A stretch of DNA of 64,000 nucleotides from Ptychodera flava (GCF_041260155.1 NC_091933.1:31427933-31491932), one strand, 5' to 3'; shown: positions 11,813-24,420, counted from the first letter of the stretch. Notes: a model not told the origin generated them from the letters alone. Made by a program: numbers and translations.

Positions 11813-13969
11813 GTGAGTGAGTTTTTCATACCATAACATACCGGATTGAAAACGTTTTCATATAATGTAATGATTTTAGCGATATCAATAAACATGATTT
11901 TTAGAGTTGTTAATCCCACATCTTCGCACACAGTGTTTGTCATTTAGGGCCTATTTGTTCAAGTCTAGTCAATGAAGTAACTACTTGTCTGTCCAAAAAC
12001 CCTCATTTTCGGAAGTGAATTAGATTATACCAGAAATGACCCACTGGCTGTGACGGTCAATGGTTTTATATTTCAAAGTAATTTCCTTGAGGACGTACAC
12101 CTCGCTTATTTGCCCTACTGTTTAACTAGTCAATAGCATCAGTGTGTATATACTAGTAATGTGCACTGCCGTTGAACTCCCTTGTCATCAGAAAACAATT
12201 GTTTAGTATTATTAATACGCTTGGATGACAGGATTAATTGACTGTACCACTATATATGAATACTTGGCAAAAATCATAAGCAAAATGTCGTTTTTGTGAA
12301 GACAAATAATGACATAAGTACCAACAGTTACTAATGCCTCTTAAAAGGGGCTAACACTAAGGCAGTATTAAATGTTGTAAATTTGAGTTGGGGGAGCAGG
12401 GTCCAAGTCGATTGTTGAAGTACTTCTGTATAGAATTCAGATTTCATCTGGATCTAATGTCAGTGCGTGTAGGTCATCGGTATTTATTGGTGACATTTTA
12501 ATAGTATCACACAGTGTCTCATCGAACGACAATTTAATCATGATTTACAGTAATTTTACTGGGCTGTTTTCGTATCCGTGCAGTGCATTCAGTGACATAA
12601 TATGGTTGTGTGTGGGTGTTCTGCACTTTGCATTTTGTCATCGTTCGATTTCTGCCCCATTCAGCCGAGCGCTAGTGGTAGGTATTTGAACTTTTATAGA
12701 ACCGACCAGTGTTAGGTGCACACTACCCCCATACATAATACACACAATCCGGACACTGAATCCATACCAGAGGACGACCTTTTACCTTTCGGCCCACATA
12801 GGCCTAATTCCTTCCTAGCCATGTTGACAAGGCAGATGTATAGTCTCGACTATGCCATCAGCGATTCAATGATTCATACGATCGACAAGGTTTTCGATGC
12901 CTTGTTAGCATCGCCATTCCGAAAGACGCGTTGGTTACTTGGTTTTGACGTTCACGATTCTTAATGTCATTGATCTTGTGCATTACTAGTATTTCAGAAT
13001 TTGTTGTATCCCTAGACAGTAGCAAAATGACTGTCTTGGACGGTAAATGCACGGTGTATTGCATATTACACTGCAATCATAGCAATAACTTTGACCTAAA
13101 AGGTCAATGGATATCCGTGAAAATCGGGAATCAGAAGGATAAGATCCGGCAAAATTAGGTTTTACAGGATAATATTTGCGTTGATATGTTTGCAGTGTTA
13201 CCATACAATACATACACAGCAGGCGTGTGATAGATTGGTATTTGAAAGTGTAGTTGAAGTGTGGAAGTGGGTGTTGGAAGTGAAGCTTGCTCATCAAGCC
13301 AAGTTTTGCCGGTACATGTTGTCCGTGCTGACGCAAAAACAATTATGTGAAGTTCATAAACGTTCCATTATGCGAATATTTCGAATCCACTGACGCCTTG
13401 GCTTGTAACCCCGTGAGGAAATTGCTGGACACCAATACCTGGCATTGTGATGCTAATTTTTCTACATCCCGGCATAGACAGGGCAAAGTCTACACCAGCA
13501 GTGTATCTCCAGTCAATAGTTTGTTTGTATATACAATGGTACAATGTACAACTGTGAATACAAGCTGCAAGCATTGTTCATCATTAGATGTATCTATGCT
13601 GTATCGATATTTGATATTTTCCTACTTCTATCAAAAGGGACATTCAGGTCATCTCTGGGAGGTAACCACAGTCTATACGCTAAATTTGAGTGTTAGCTTA
13701 CCCCACGATGGGGTATATCTCAGAACTGCTCTTATACCCGTGCAGTTTGTACAATAACACGTCATAGACCTAAGAGGCAAGAAGCATTTTTTCGATGATT
13801 GAATAGATCTCATCCCTCGCCCTCAGGTGTTTTTGTTCACCAGGGACCGCATCAAAACAGTACACTGAAATAAACTTACGGACGTGTTGCTTAGGCATCA
13901 ACATATGAGTTTTTAAGGAGAACCCATAAGCGGTTTAAAGTTTGGTGCTGTATTTTTGTGGCATTTTAA

Positions 13970-14385
13970 ACAGTGTTATTTGGATGCTCACTGTCAACAT
14001 TTTGTCCTGCCAATCAAGCGCGAAATCACCCGCAAAACGTGGGGGGAATGATAGTATTTTCTGAGAATTTTGTAACTGGCGGTCCGGAAAATATTAATTT
14101 CCGAAGATTGGGCTGATACTCTCGTCATCTTAGCTACGAAGGTGGAACGCTTTTCGAAAAAGACTAAGTGCGTGGCTTAGCGATGTGTACAGGCGCCATG
14201 CTTTTTGTGGACTCCCTGGTAGAGTATCACACAGACTTCTGAAGGAGTCTGCTCAAAAAAAAAGATATGAGGGGAAATATGATCGGTATGACTGTAATAT
14301 TTTGCATAAAATAAAGTAAATCTTGGCCAAAAACCTTCCGAATGTGACCTAAATGTGTTTTCCTGGTAGAAGAAGACTAGCGTGA
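13970..14385 (-). repeat. Inverted segmental repeat, right copy
   Basis: Reverse-complement partner of 7520-7950. The orientation differs from the related 30190-30290 segment behind LRR exon D, so this copy may have been flipped after the unit duplicated. Confidence 0.65.
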
Positions 14386-14920
14386 AATCAAATTTTAAAA
14401 AATCAAATCAAATCAAATCAAAGTGGACAAATTATTCCTATGTGACGTATCTAAACATCGGGGATTTAAACTACGTTCAGAATGTCATTTCTAACCCTTT
14501 CTCCAAAAACGTTGCAAGCTTCTTATTATTTGCGATGGATCGGATTCATTATAACGCTTTTGTCAAATTTTAATGCTGCCTTTTGTATATGTATTGTATT
14601 GAGTACTTTTGCAATGTTCAGTGCCATTGGTGAATCACACAGTGCATCGAAAGGAAAACCAAAACTGAAGTATTATTGTTCAAGGGTCACAGCTACTATA
14701 CCTTGAATACAAGTCAGCAGGATTTCTGTCTCACAGACACGTCGCCCCTTTGGAATCCGCTCCAACATTGCGAAAATACCTGACTCACTGTTAGAGGCGG
14801 ATGAATTTTAAACCATAGTACGGTGATGAGCCATCCAAGACACGCACTTTCCTCCTCATTTACGTATCGGGTTATGGGTACAAAATTCTGCTGAAGGGCT
14901 TGACTCATTCATCCACTCAT

Positions 14921-14963
14921 AAATGAATAAATAAATAAATAAATTAATTAATTAATTAATTAA
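14921..14963. repeat. Tetranucleotide microsatellite
   Basis: Runs of AAAT then AATT-type tetranucleotides upstream of LRR exon C. A related but shorter tract lies at 34820-34855 upstream of exon E. Confidence 0.8.
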
Positions 14964-15458
14964 ATACTATCACTATAGTCTTTGTCGTGATAAGACTTTC
15001 ACGACCATGAGAATATTATTCACTTGAGCAGCAAACTGCGCTGGTCAAAGAATATTTCATCTGCTGATCATTATTGTGTATTCGTTATTATAAACATTTA
15101 CAATAAGAGTTCGTAGTTTAAATGCCCCATAATTTGAGACTGATGTAGTCTAACATATTCTTGCCATGGTCGGCAATTTTAATTCAACTTGAAATTCCTA
15201 AGACCGTTGATATATTTGATTGCGAGAAAAGGTGAGGGGCCGTCAGCCGAACGTTATTTTGCCTTTCTCTATACTGCTACTAAATGTAGCAACCGTGGTT
15301 TCACGATTTTCCATGTTACCGCCCTCGAACGTTCACACTGGTCAATTGTATTCAAATTGTGTAATTGATATGCACCCACGCAAGACGGAAACTTCATGCA
15401 GTATAAGCATTCATTTAAAAATCAATCAAGGTGAAAGGTTGTTTCGTAGTTCAAAATA

Positions 15459-15499
15459 TCACATGATATTTAAAAACGAGGTTTGAAATATCACATGAT
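15459..15499. promoter_or_regulatory. Two E-box-like sites upstream of LRR exon C
   Basis: ATCACATGAT occurs twice (15459-15468 and 15490-15499) in a short tandem duplication. The second copy is 180 bp before the ATG at 15670. It aligns with the GTCACGTGAT site upstream of LRR exon E, sharing the following GATCGTG-GGCCGAA. Confidence 0.45.
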
Positions 15500-15669
15500 C
15501 GTGTGGCCGAACCAATTATCGTACGGACGTACGTATCGTACGTACAAAACAGCAGCGTCTGCGTAAAGTAAGTATTGCATTGTGCCTACGTCTGTATGAG
15601 AAGTCCTTTGCTTACGAGGCAGAAGAGCAACCGTTCGCTGTTCGAGTACACAATACCCTTCACGTCAAA

Positions 15670-16652
15670 ATGTCGGCAAGCAAAAGTAACGCAGCCCTGG
15701 TACGCCTGATGGCCATTGGTTTTTACACGATGTACATGTTCACTGGTAGCTGTGTTACCGCGACGAATGTATCCTGTCCCGATGTGTGTATCTGCAAGTA
15801 CGGTGATGAAAGGTTGAGAGTCAGCTGCGACTCCAAGAAGTTGAACTCTGTACCCCAAGACATACCTCTGGAAACAATATCTCTCAACCTTGCTAAGAAT
15901 AATATTGGAATGCTGAGAAGACCCGGAGAGATTTCATATTTGAAGCGTCTTTATCGACTTGATCTTAGCTACAACCAGCTGGATAGCAACTACATTCATC
16001 CTAAGACGTTTGATGGACTTGAAGAGTTATATAACTTAATTCTCAAATTCAACAGAGCTCTTAAAACAATTCCCAGTGAGTGGTTCCGTACTCTGAAAAA
16101 TCTGTGGAAAGTAGATCTGGAAAGAGCTCACGTGGAAACAATTTCTGAAGACGCCTTCATATTTAACACAAAGTTAAAGTTCATAGTGCTACGCGATAAT
16201 CTGATCAAAAATATTGAACCAGGATTGTTTCGAAATTTACCATCGCTTGAGAAAGTGCTCCTTCAAACAAACCAGTTAAAGCATTTGCCACCCGACATGT
16301 TTAATGGATCAATTAAAGCCAACGAACTGAATGTCTATAGCAACAAGCTCAGCACAATCACACCTATGTCCGGTCTTCAAAATATGGAGAACTTAAAACG
16401 ACTGTCGGTGTACCAGAATCCCTTAGACTGTGGTTGCGATCTGGTGTGGTTTCGTCAGTGGATCGAAACTAATGACGTCATCGTGAAACCTCAGAATACT
16501 ACATGTGCATCGGGATTAAATCTGATGAAGTTCAATCCTGATGATCTGCAGTGTGAATTTCCTGTCGTCATGGTAACCATTTTAGTCAGTCTCGGTATTA
16601 TTCTTCTGTTCGCGGTGATTGCACTCTTGGTCTCTAATAGGTGGAGGATCAG
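15670..16652 (+). CDS. LRR receptor exon C (type II), intact
   Basis: Intact exon of the second ectodomain type. The ATG at 15670 aligns with exon E, and the signal peptide is MSASKSNAALVRLMAIGFYT plus a few residues. The LRR N-cap has Cys 36, 40, 42 and 53. Seven LRRs run from residue 68 to 245 (for example LYRLDLSYNQLDSN). The C-cap has Cys 254, 256, 279 and 295. The membrane helix is at 302-322 (VSLGIILLFAVIALLVSN), then RWRI. From about residue 240 the DNA is nearly identical to type I exons, while upstream it is strongly diverged. The donor AG/GTATGT after 16652 is phase 2, and joining to 18490 gives 502 residues. Unspliced reading gives a short tail YVAESQQC and a stop at 16678-16680, also found in exon E as YVAKSQQC. 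Confidence 0.92.
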
Positions 16653-18489
16653 GTATGTTGCGGAGAGCCAACAATGTTAAATACGTCACGATTAGTGATT
16701 TCAATCACACATGAAACGGAGAGTTATCAATCTAATGTCTATAGAACAATTTAGCATGGTTATGCTAATGTATTGAAAAGTTTTGTGTAATTTCGTCACT
16801 GTGACCTAACACTGTAAAATTAGAAATAACATACATGACAGAAAGTAAAATTACAAAAGGAGAAGATATACGATACCTTTCGGTTTTCGGTGTTCAATCG
16901 AACTTCTTACATGTCGATGTCCCAGTATAGCTGCAAAATTATTACAATGGGTGAGTTGGCCTGTCTATCAACCGCGTTTTTCGTGATCAAAGGATAATCA
17001 TTGTCAAGCGTGATTTCTCTGAGGTTGTAGTCCTGAAAACACTCATTGTTCTGCATTCTACTGTTATGGAGAATCATAAAGAACTGCTGGCGAAAGAGTC
17101 AATGTTCTTCGAGAGTGTTAAACGATAAATCACAAAGTGTTTTCCCCCAAAGCTTGTATCACTGTCCTAATGTTTTATACCCCAAATGAAAATACTGGTC
17201 GCCTGAGCTGTTCAGAAACCACTGACAAATACCACTTTTCGTGACCTTTCGCATAACTTTCAAATGAGAAAAAACAGGGTTGGAGCAGCGCAGGGTTAGT
17301 GGGCGAGTTGCTTAAATCTGATTCATCAAGATTCGCACACAATGTGCAAATCGTAAATAGAGCGACTCTTAAATAGAGTCATGTAAGGAGAAACTTTGTG
17401 TTTAATAATTACAGCAGACTATTGCCAACTACGTCTTTGCAGAGAGATACTATTTTCTATAGCCAGTCTCTTAAGAGACCACTGTTCCTCCAAAATAAAC
17501 AAGAGGCTAATCACTTCAGGCATTCACCCAAGGTAAAGAAATTACCTAGACGGTATTATGAATTGGATAAAACTAGTTCGTTAAATTACCATGCTTTGTT
17601 TTGTCGACAACGCATTAATTTGTAATTATTATTATCCAAGAAGGGTATAGGTATTAGCATTTATTATATTTTCAATTATTAACCAATGTAGCGATATGCT
17701 GTGCGATCAAATAGAGCTCACGTGTTGAATGTGTGCATTGTGTGTTTCATATCGGTGTCACAATAGAAAATTGAAGTCTTTCCGTGCATCAGCGACTTCT
17801 ATGAGAATATGTCCGTCTCTCTTCTGTTTGATAGAAAGCAAATCGTTCGAGAGGTGCAAATGTGGATTGTCTTAGGGTTGTAGTTAGGCTATATGGTTGA
17901 GATTAAAAATCTTACTAGAGTGAAGATAGCCTAAATTCCGAGCCTGAAACGTACCGAATTTGTACTAGCATGGGCGTCAACACATATTGGGGATAGAGTC
18001 GCGGCGGCGACTTTGAATCATACTACGGGTTCACAGTGTCGCTCAAAGAGTACACCAAAAACATCTACAGAAAACAGTTAAAACATGTAATTGAGTGAAT
18101 AAATTATCGTGCTGTCACCAAGTAAGTATCTTAAATAGGTCAAGACTCAATGGCTGTCTAGGGCTGTGTTTGTGGGTGTTGTCCGCGGAGGTAGCGATCC
18201 GGATGGGGATAGAGGTTCTCCAAATTTTTCGAATGTGGTTTGAAACCCAAGTTTAAAACACCTCCCTGTAAATCCATACCAAGGTCTATTAAAAATCAAA
18301 CACTATTAAAGGCTTCAACTGTAAACCTTATGAAACCAAAATTCAAACTAACCTGATTATTTGCCTCGAGAAAGCTGAAGTAAGTAAAAGTAATTGTAGC
18401 ATTTTTACAAAGCACTTCCTTGTCGTCCAGTCAGTGTCAACACAAACAACGCGATTTAATTCTTTGCTTTCTGCTTTATTCACAATCAG
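16653..18489 (+). other. Intron between LRR exon C and TIR exon b
   Basis: About 1.8 kb, GT-AG, phase 2. It aligns along nearly its full length with 36398-38202. No gene inside. Parts near 17680-17960 also recur in the ghost loci at 46480-46640 and 62020-62110. Confidence 0.75.
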
Positions 18490-19015
18490 GTACAGGTTGT
18501 ATCTTCTGAAACTCCTCTGCAAGGGATACATTCCTATTGGCGATAAGGAGGACCCCGTAGGCGAATACAAGTATGACATTTTTATTTCTCACTCCAGCAA
18601 AGACGAAAATTGGGTTCTCAACGTTCTAAGACCAACCCTAGAAAACCCTCCCTACAACTACAAACTGTGTCTAGACTTCCGAGATTTCATCGTAGGCAGC
18701 TGTATTTCAGAAAACATCATCGACGCCATCAACGAGAGTCGAAAGACTGCCTTCGTTGTCACCAACGAATTCATCGAAAGTGAATGGTGTTACTTTGAGC
18801 TGGAGATGGTTCGTCAGAAGATGTTTGAGGAGCACCGAGACATCGCCATATTGATTCTCAAAGAAGACGTCCCCGCGAACAAAATGCCTGGACTACTGCA
18901 GTATTTAATGAGGCGAGGCAATCACATTGAATGGAGTGACAACAGGCAGGGACAGAAACTCTTCTGGAAGAAGATGGAGAACTCTGTCAAGAATACAGCT
19001 ATCAATATGGCTTAG
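18490..19015 (+). CDS. TIR-domain exon b (terminal exon shared by B and C?)
   Basis: 526-nt terminal exon after the acceptor AG at 18488-18489 (tract TTTATTCACAATCAG). It encodes the juxtamembrane YRLYLLKLLCKGYIPIGDKE, then a TIR domain: box 1 YDIFISHS (about residues 356-363 of the joined protein), box 2 RDFIVG (392-397), SEWCYFEL, and box 3 LFWKKM, ending NTAINMA. Residue 396 is Val, not Pro. It can be joined in frame to both exon B and exon C, each with its own candidate promoter. Compared with exon a the changes are few (SSKD for SRKD, NEF for KDF), and the core from WVLNVLRP to KTAFVVT is identical in all four copies. Confidence 0.93.
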
Positions 19016-21477
19016 ATGCCAATCAGCATTGCTCAAAATTTTACAAAGAAATCCTGTGTAATTTTTGTTTGCACAACCTTTCTTACACTCCAAATAGTTG
19101 CAATACTCCAATAATGCTTACAACTCTGCTGTCACTTGTCATTATGACGTGATTGTCACAATTAGTAGACAAAACAGATTAATGTTGTACGAAAATAAGA
19201 GGGATTGGCTCAAGACAGTCTTTTTTCGTGAATGATGCAGCATAATCTATGTACTTTTCTTGGGTGCAGGAATTGAGAGTTACGTTGATTTAGGGAAAAC
19301 CAGAACAAAGATACGTTTTACGCCCTTTTGCACGTTGCACTCAAAAACAATGAAATTTTTCGGGCCACCGGTAAAGCGGCCATACACACTGTAAACAGTT
19401 TAAAAGTATAGCGTACGTGTATGATAAGATGCTTGTATCAAAAATAAAATAAAAATGCAATAGTCTGTGTTTTTAATTGATACATACAGTATCTCGCGGA
19501 AACATGTGAGCCAAAGTTTTCTAACCCGAAAGAACCTCAATATAAAAAGGTGGAAGTATCCATGTGCAGTATAAGCTTTGAAGTTGTAGTGTTTTGTCAT
19601 GAGGCATGCCTTGTAATTTCAGACTCAGACAAATAACTGGAGCATTATTCACTGAGATTAAAGAATGTCAAAAGACCTTTGACAAACAATGCTCTTTTCA
19701 TGAGTGCTTCTCATGTTACGTCACAAGTGTATCACTTTGTCTACTAATATAATGTGAATACAGGTTTAGAAATTATACTGATTTGAGATTTCTTGCTGCA
19801 AAAAAATAATGTAGCTATAGATCATAGTATACGAGGCAGACTAGATATGTTCTCAATAGTGTTTCTTTTTCAATAGAGACTTTTCACCGAATCAATAATT
19901 GCATGTTCAAAGACTCCTTTAAACAAAGGTTTTAGTAAATTTAATAGATTTTGCTTTGATATATGTGTATTATATCTCGTTTGTAGTATATCTCTTTTCG
20001 GTAAAGCAGATTAAAAGAATGTTTGATAGAGATACTCCTGCTTAGTTGAATCATATATTTAAGCCACGTCCTGAGGACTAACGTAGTTTTTATTCAGCGT
20101 TGGTTACTCGACTCTCATAGCAAGAAAACATCAAGCCGACGTCTAAACTTTCTGAATAAACCATGTCTTTTTATATACCATATAATAAAAGTTTCATTGC
20201 TTGACGTCATAACTGTCGCATCTTTTCTACGTAAAGTTTTCCATTTTCACATTGACAAGCCCACTTGCCAACACTATGATGCTTTAATTGTCTCTAATTT
20301 GAGCTTAAAGATCACCATTTCAAAGCCAATCGATAAAGTAGTATGACCTCGATCAAAGTTCAATGTATTTGTATGACCAGATTTAATGGATAAAATCTAA
20401 ATTAATGATATCATTAGTTTCACGTAGACGCCGTGTCAATCATTATATCATATATAGTTTACAGAGTTTTTATTGTATTCGTCCAGTGCATTCATCATCT
20501 TAACGTTTTTGAGTGCTAGGTGTTTTGCACTTTGTATTTTACCATGTTTTGATTGGTGCTCGAGTGTTTATGACCAGTATTTGAACTTTCAGCAGACTGA
20601 CGTGTACTAATTACACCCTATACCCCCGGTGCGGTATGATACTCAAATCCCTGACACTCAATGGAATTACCTTTTACCTCTCGCTCTTGTGTAATTCATC
20701 CTTCAGTGTCGAGTTGACACCTGGTAACTTCATATTTCGAACTACACCAGCGTCACCATTCGACCGACAAAACTTTCGATGACTAATTAGAACAAAATTC
20801 TGGTGAACAGGTGGAATGGTTTGCTTTGATTTAACATTTCAGTATTTATTGTATCTTGAGACATTAGAAAAAGGCTGTCAATACTGGTAGTACAGGCATG
20901 ATGTCTTCATCGAAGGCGTTGTCTTGTCGTAAAAATTCAATGGAAAACAGTAAAATCGTGAATCGAAAGGATGAGATCCCGAGGAAATTTTGTCTGCATT
21001 TTTTAAAAACGTAACTTACGTTTCCGCCAAATTTCGGAATACCACTCCCCACGACTAGTAACTTTGGGCATATGCTCGCTTCTTTATATCTATGCAGTTT
21101 GTAAAATGAAATCATCATTTCCTGTATGGAGTGATATATTTGAAAACTGAATAGCTCTTAACCACTCGCCTGCCAGCCCTAAGTTCGTTTAAGTAAGCGT
21201 GCTTAAATCGCTCCACAGAAATAAACTTACGAACATGTTGCTCACTGGTATGCATCGATGTCAACATTTTAGTACGGAGACATATTAGCAGACTGGGAAC
21301 GGTGATAGTTCATGCACAACATGGTGAAATCAAGTAGGTTCTGAAAAAAAGAATGGAGATTATTTACACAATAAAAGGTAAGCATGTTTTAACTCACATT
21401 TATGTCGTATTGAGGATTACCGAACATATACGTGTATAGTAAAATCTACTTTTACTACAATGATTTACTGAGATTAC
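19016..21477. other. 3' flank of TIR exon b
   Basis: Non-coding and collinear with 5326-9100 behind TIR exon a. It includes a copy of the recurring block near 20460-20760. The homology stops at about 21477, where the 6.3-kb inverted-repeat element begins. Confidence 0.6.
20155..20160 (+). terminator. Candidate poly(A) signal after TIR exon b
   Basis: AATAAA in TTTCTGAATAAACCATGTCT, 1.14 kb after the stop, in the same conserved context as the site at 6446. Confidence 0.4.
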
Positions 21478-21536
21478 AGACAAGAAATTGACCTTTTTCA
21501 GCTAACAATTCTAGTGGTTAATAAGCTCAGAACCCG

Positions 21537-22068
21537 CGTAAATTATATATTTTCGGAAAGCCTAGATATAGGGAGCATTTTGGTTACCATAGTATCACCA
21601 TTGTTTACATAACTATCACGTGACAAGTAATTTGCATAACCTTTCAAAAATGTGTTTTCCCTAAATTTTGTTACAATGCTTTGAGATATGTGGCTTAAAT
21701 TAGTGTGAGTGCAAGCTGTCATAAGGATCTTCCAAAATGTGTCTTAGATTGTTTTTAACCTTCTTAAACAATTTTCATGCCAGAAAAACTTGCAGAGCGG
21801 TGAATTTATTCCGAGTTGATTTCTCTAAAATTGTGCTCAAGAAAAAAACTAAGCAAGAAATAAAAAATCTGAGACACTTTTTGGAAGACCGTTGTGACAG
21901 CCTGCATTCCAGCAAGTTTGAGTCAGATATTTTGGAGTATTGAGACAAAACATAGGGAAAACCTATTTTTGAAAGGTTATGCAAATTACCTGTCACTTAA
22001 TCAATGGTGACACTGTGGTTACCAAAATGTTTCCCTGTATCAAGGCTTTTAGAAAATGAATAATTTAC
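21537..22068. mobile_element. Nested MITE-like element in the left inverted repeat
   Basis: Roughly 140-bp inverted arms: the left arm begins GTAAATTATATATTTTC and the right arm ends GAAAATGAATAATTTAC. It interrupts the left terminal repeat of the 6.3-kb element; the right repeat at 27670-27690 lacks it, giving an internal empty site. It has a 69-codon open frame of no recognised family. Confidence 0.6.
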
Positions 22069-23949
22069 CACAGCGTGAAAAGGTTAAAATACTGAATGTA
22101 TTGATCCTGTATTTTGGCTGTATTTGCTGCAAATTCAGACAGATACAGGTAAATACAGTCATGTATTTATGGTAAATACAGGGCAACTCAGCCTGTATTT
22201 ACCTGTATATGCACTATTTATACATGTAAATACATCTCCTGTATTTGCCTATATTTACTCTAAGTAAAGGACTACATTTGCCTGTATTTACATGTATTTC
22301 CAGCCAGTGTGCTGGCAGTGCCTCCAGCTTATTTTTCAGGATTTACATAAATTCCGGTTAATACAGTTCTGTATTTATATTCCAACGTTACCATATGGCA
22401 TCTGTAATTATTCATATTTGAGCTTCTCAAAAGTTAGAATGCTGGCAGTGAACAATACTGGATTTCACGGAATACTTTAGCCACTGAATCAATGAAAGCC
22501 CACTGAGAGACGTGTACCAATCTACTAGGCACATGATTTCATTTCACCAGATTAGGACAGTAATTGAGTTACTGCTACAAATAAAAACATAGCATCCGAT
22601 TTTAAACTGGGGGATCGCCGTTATGATTTGATATTCAAATGATGTTAGGGCAAGACGAACTCATCTAGGTTAAAAGTTGTCTATATTTCTATAGACCTTT
22701 TACCAACATAATGACATGATATTGTCTCTACTAATCACTAAATAGCACGACGTAGTGTCACTTATCACACACATTCAACAGATATTTTACACAACAAATA
22801 TTTACCAAGAAAAATTAAAAAATTAATTTCCAAACTAGAATTTAATCAGAGCTTTGAAAATAAATACACAATGGAATGAAAAGAGCCACTGAAACTGTAA
22901 ACAATACTAAAACAGTTGTATGTTGCACAGATTTTGGAATTACTGCACTGACCTTTTGGAATTTTTTCTAATCTAGTATAGCATATGTTCTTTTTGTTTG
23001 GAAAGAAAACAACCAATGTTGCAGCTGAGAGATCCCCTTCGCGATATTGGCATGCATACAACACATCTTTGGGGATAAACATATATCAGAAGACAACTTA
23101 CTCAGATCACACGTGGCAACTTGCGTGCATAATTTGAAAGCAATCAGTCGAGTGGCAGTTTCTCAGAAGGTATTTTTTCCATTAAAAAGGCAGAACTTTC
23201 ACCAAAATTCAACTACATGCAAACTTCACCATAATTTGATCAAAATCTTACTCGGTTGTTTTGCTTCATTAACCTGCCTCATAAATCTCAAAGCAAATTG
23301 ACAAGTGGTCTGAGAGAACATTCCCTGTATACCAAAGTTCACAACAAGTTAATTGACAAGTGGTTTTAAGGAAAGTCAACTGTGGAGGGACAGGTGAAAG
23401 GCTAAGAGATAATCGGCTATTTGAAAACTTTGAGTCAACTGTGGTGGTGAAAACTGGGCAATCATAATGCGTTGATGAGATGAGATCTGCTGCGTATTTC
23501 CTCAATGTATTCAGGTGCAATGAGTAGAATGACTGCCTTCCTCTTAGAATTTTTAAATACACTTTTTCCGTTAGACAGGCATCTAATGTACATAATAGTT
23601 TATTCAACAGGTTTGCTCTTCAAGCAGGAGACCACAAGATGACAAATCCACCCTCCTCTTCCTCAGGAGTAAACCCGTCAAAAGAGTCATGTTGTCATAT
23701 TCAGAAGCACACGATGAATCGTCTTCATGGCCTGCGAGACAAAATAGAAAGCATGTATTCTCGCTTACTTCTCGCAAAAAACGAGAAAGTGTCCATTCCT
23801 CGCAAATTTCTGGCAAATCATTGTACTAGTGTAATTCGACCGTTAATTTCCTATTAAATTCGATCCGACGATTTAAACTCATAATCATTTTTGTGCTCGA
23901 AATCATGGGTTTTTACGGTAATATTAAGATCCCGTACACATTGACAACG

Positions 23950-24420
23950 CTGGGTTTTTACTAGACTCTCCACAGTCGCTGTGCCTTGTTTTTTGTGCGC
24001 GCCGCGATGGGCGGGGGCTGTGCAGCTGTGAGCACGCGCTGCCAGACACAGCGACTGTCGGTTCTTGCAAGTATATGAATATTCATAAGGGTAGTGACGT
24101 CAAAAGAAAAACCTATCTAACTGGGCGGAGATAATATATACTAGTAGCTGGTAGACCTATATACGCGGTATGTTTTTATTTTTCATTTTTAATTTTATTT
24201 GGCCATGCTACCTGTCATTTTTGTTTTGATTAACGGATGTGTGGAGTTCTATAAAGTACCCGGATCAGGCAGAAATCCGACCGGTCGCTTGCAAGAACGT
24301 CCAGACCCTGGGATTCGCGTCGCGTCTCTGAAGGGCGCGCGCGTACGCGTGTTCCAATATAGGGAAGAACGCGAATCGCAGGGTCTCTGCCAGACTAGGT
24401 TTTTACCTGCAATTTGGCAA
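23950..24420. other. GC-rich foldback block with a CRE site
   Basis: A local GC-rich island in AT-rich sequence. Inverted arms: CAGTCGCTGTG (23973) with CACAGCGACTG (24047); GTTCTTGCAAG (24061) with CTTGCAAGAAC (24288); AGACCCTGGGATTCGCG (24303) with its near complement at 24370-24386. A full TGACGTCA lies at 24095-24102 and GGGCGG at 24123. It could be an old promoter or the core of a nested element; I recognise no gene. Confidence 0.4.

Larger units (their letters stand above)
11813..15489. other. Interval between LRR exons B and C
   Basis: Non-coding. 12000-13760 aligns with 29400-30760 behind LRR exon D and contains a copy of the recurring block (12570-12900). No relic of a TIR exon is visible here, which matters for how exon B is spliced. 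14600-15489 aligns with 34600-35238 upstream of LRR exon E. Confidence 0.6.

Noticed and set aside
18434-18489. Open reading upstream of TIR exon b as an N-terminal extension
   Set aside because: It begins at GTG, runs through the branch and acceptor region, and is not conserved in frame in exons a, c and d; it is intron read-through.
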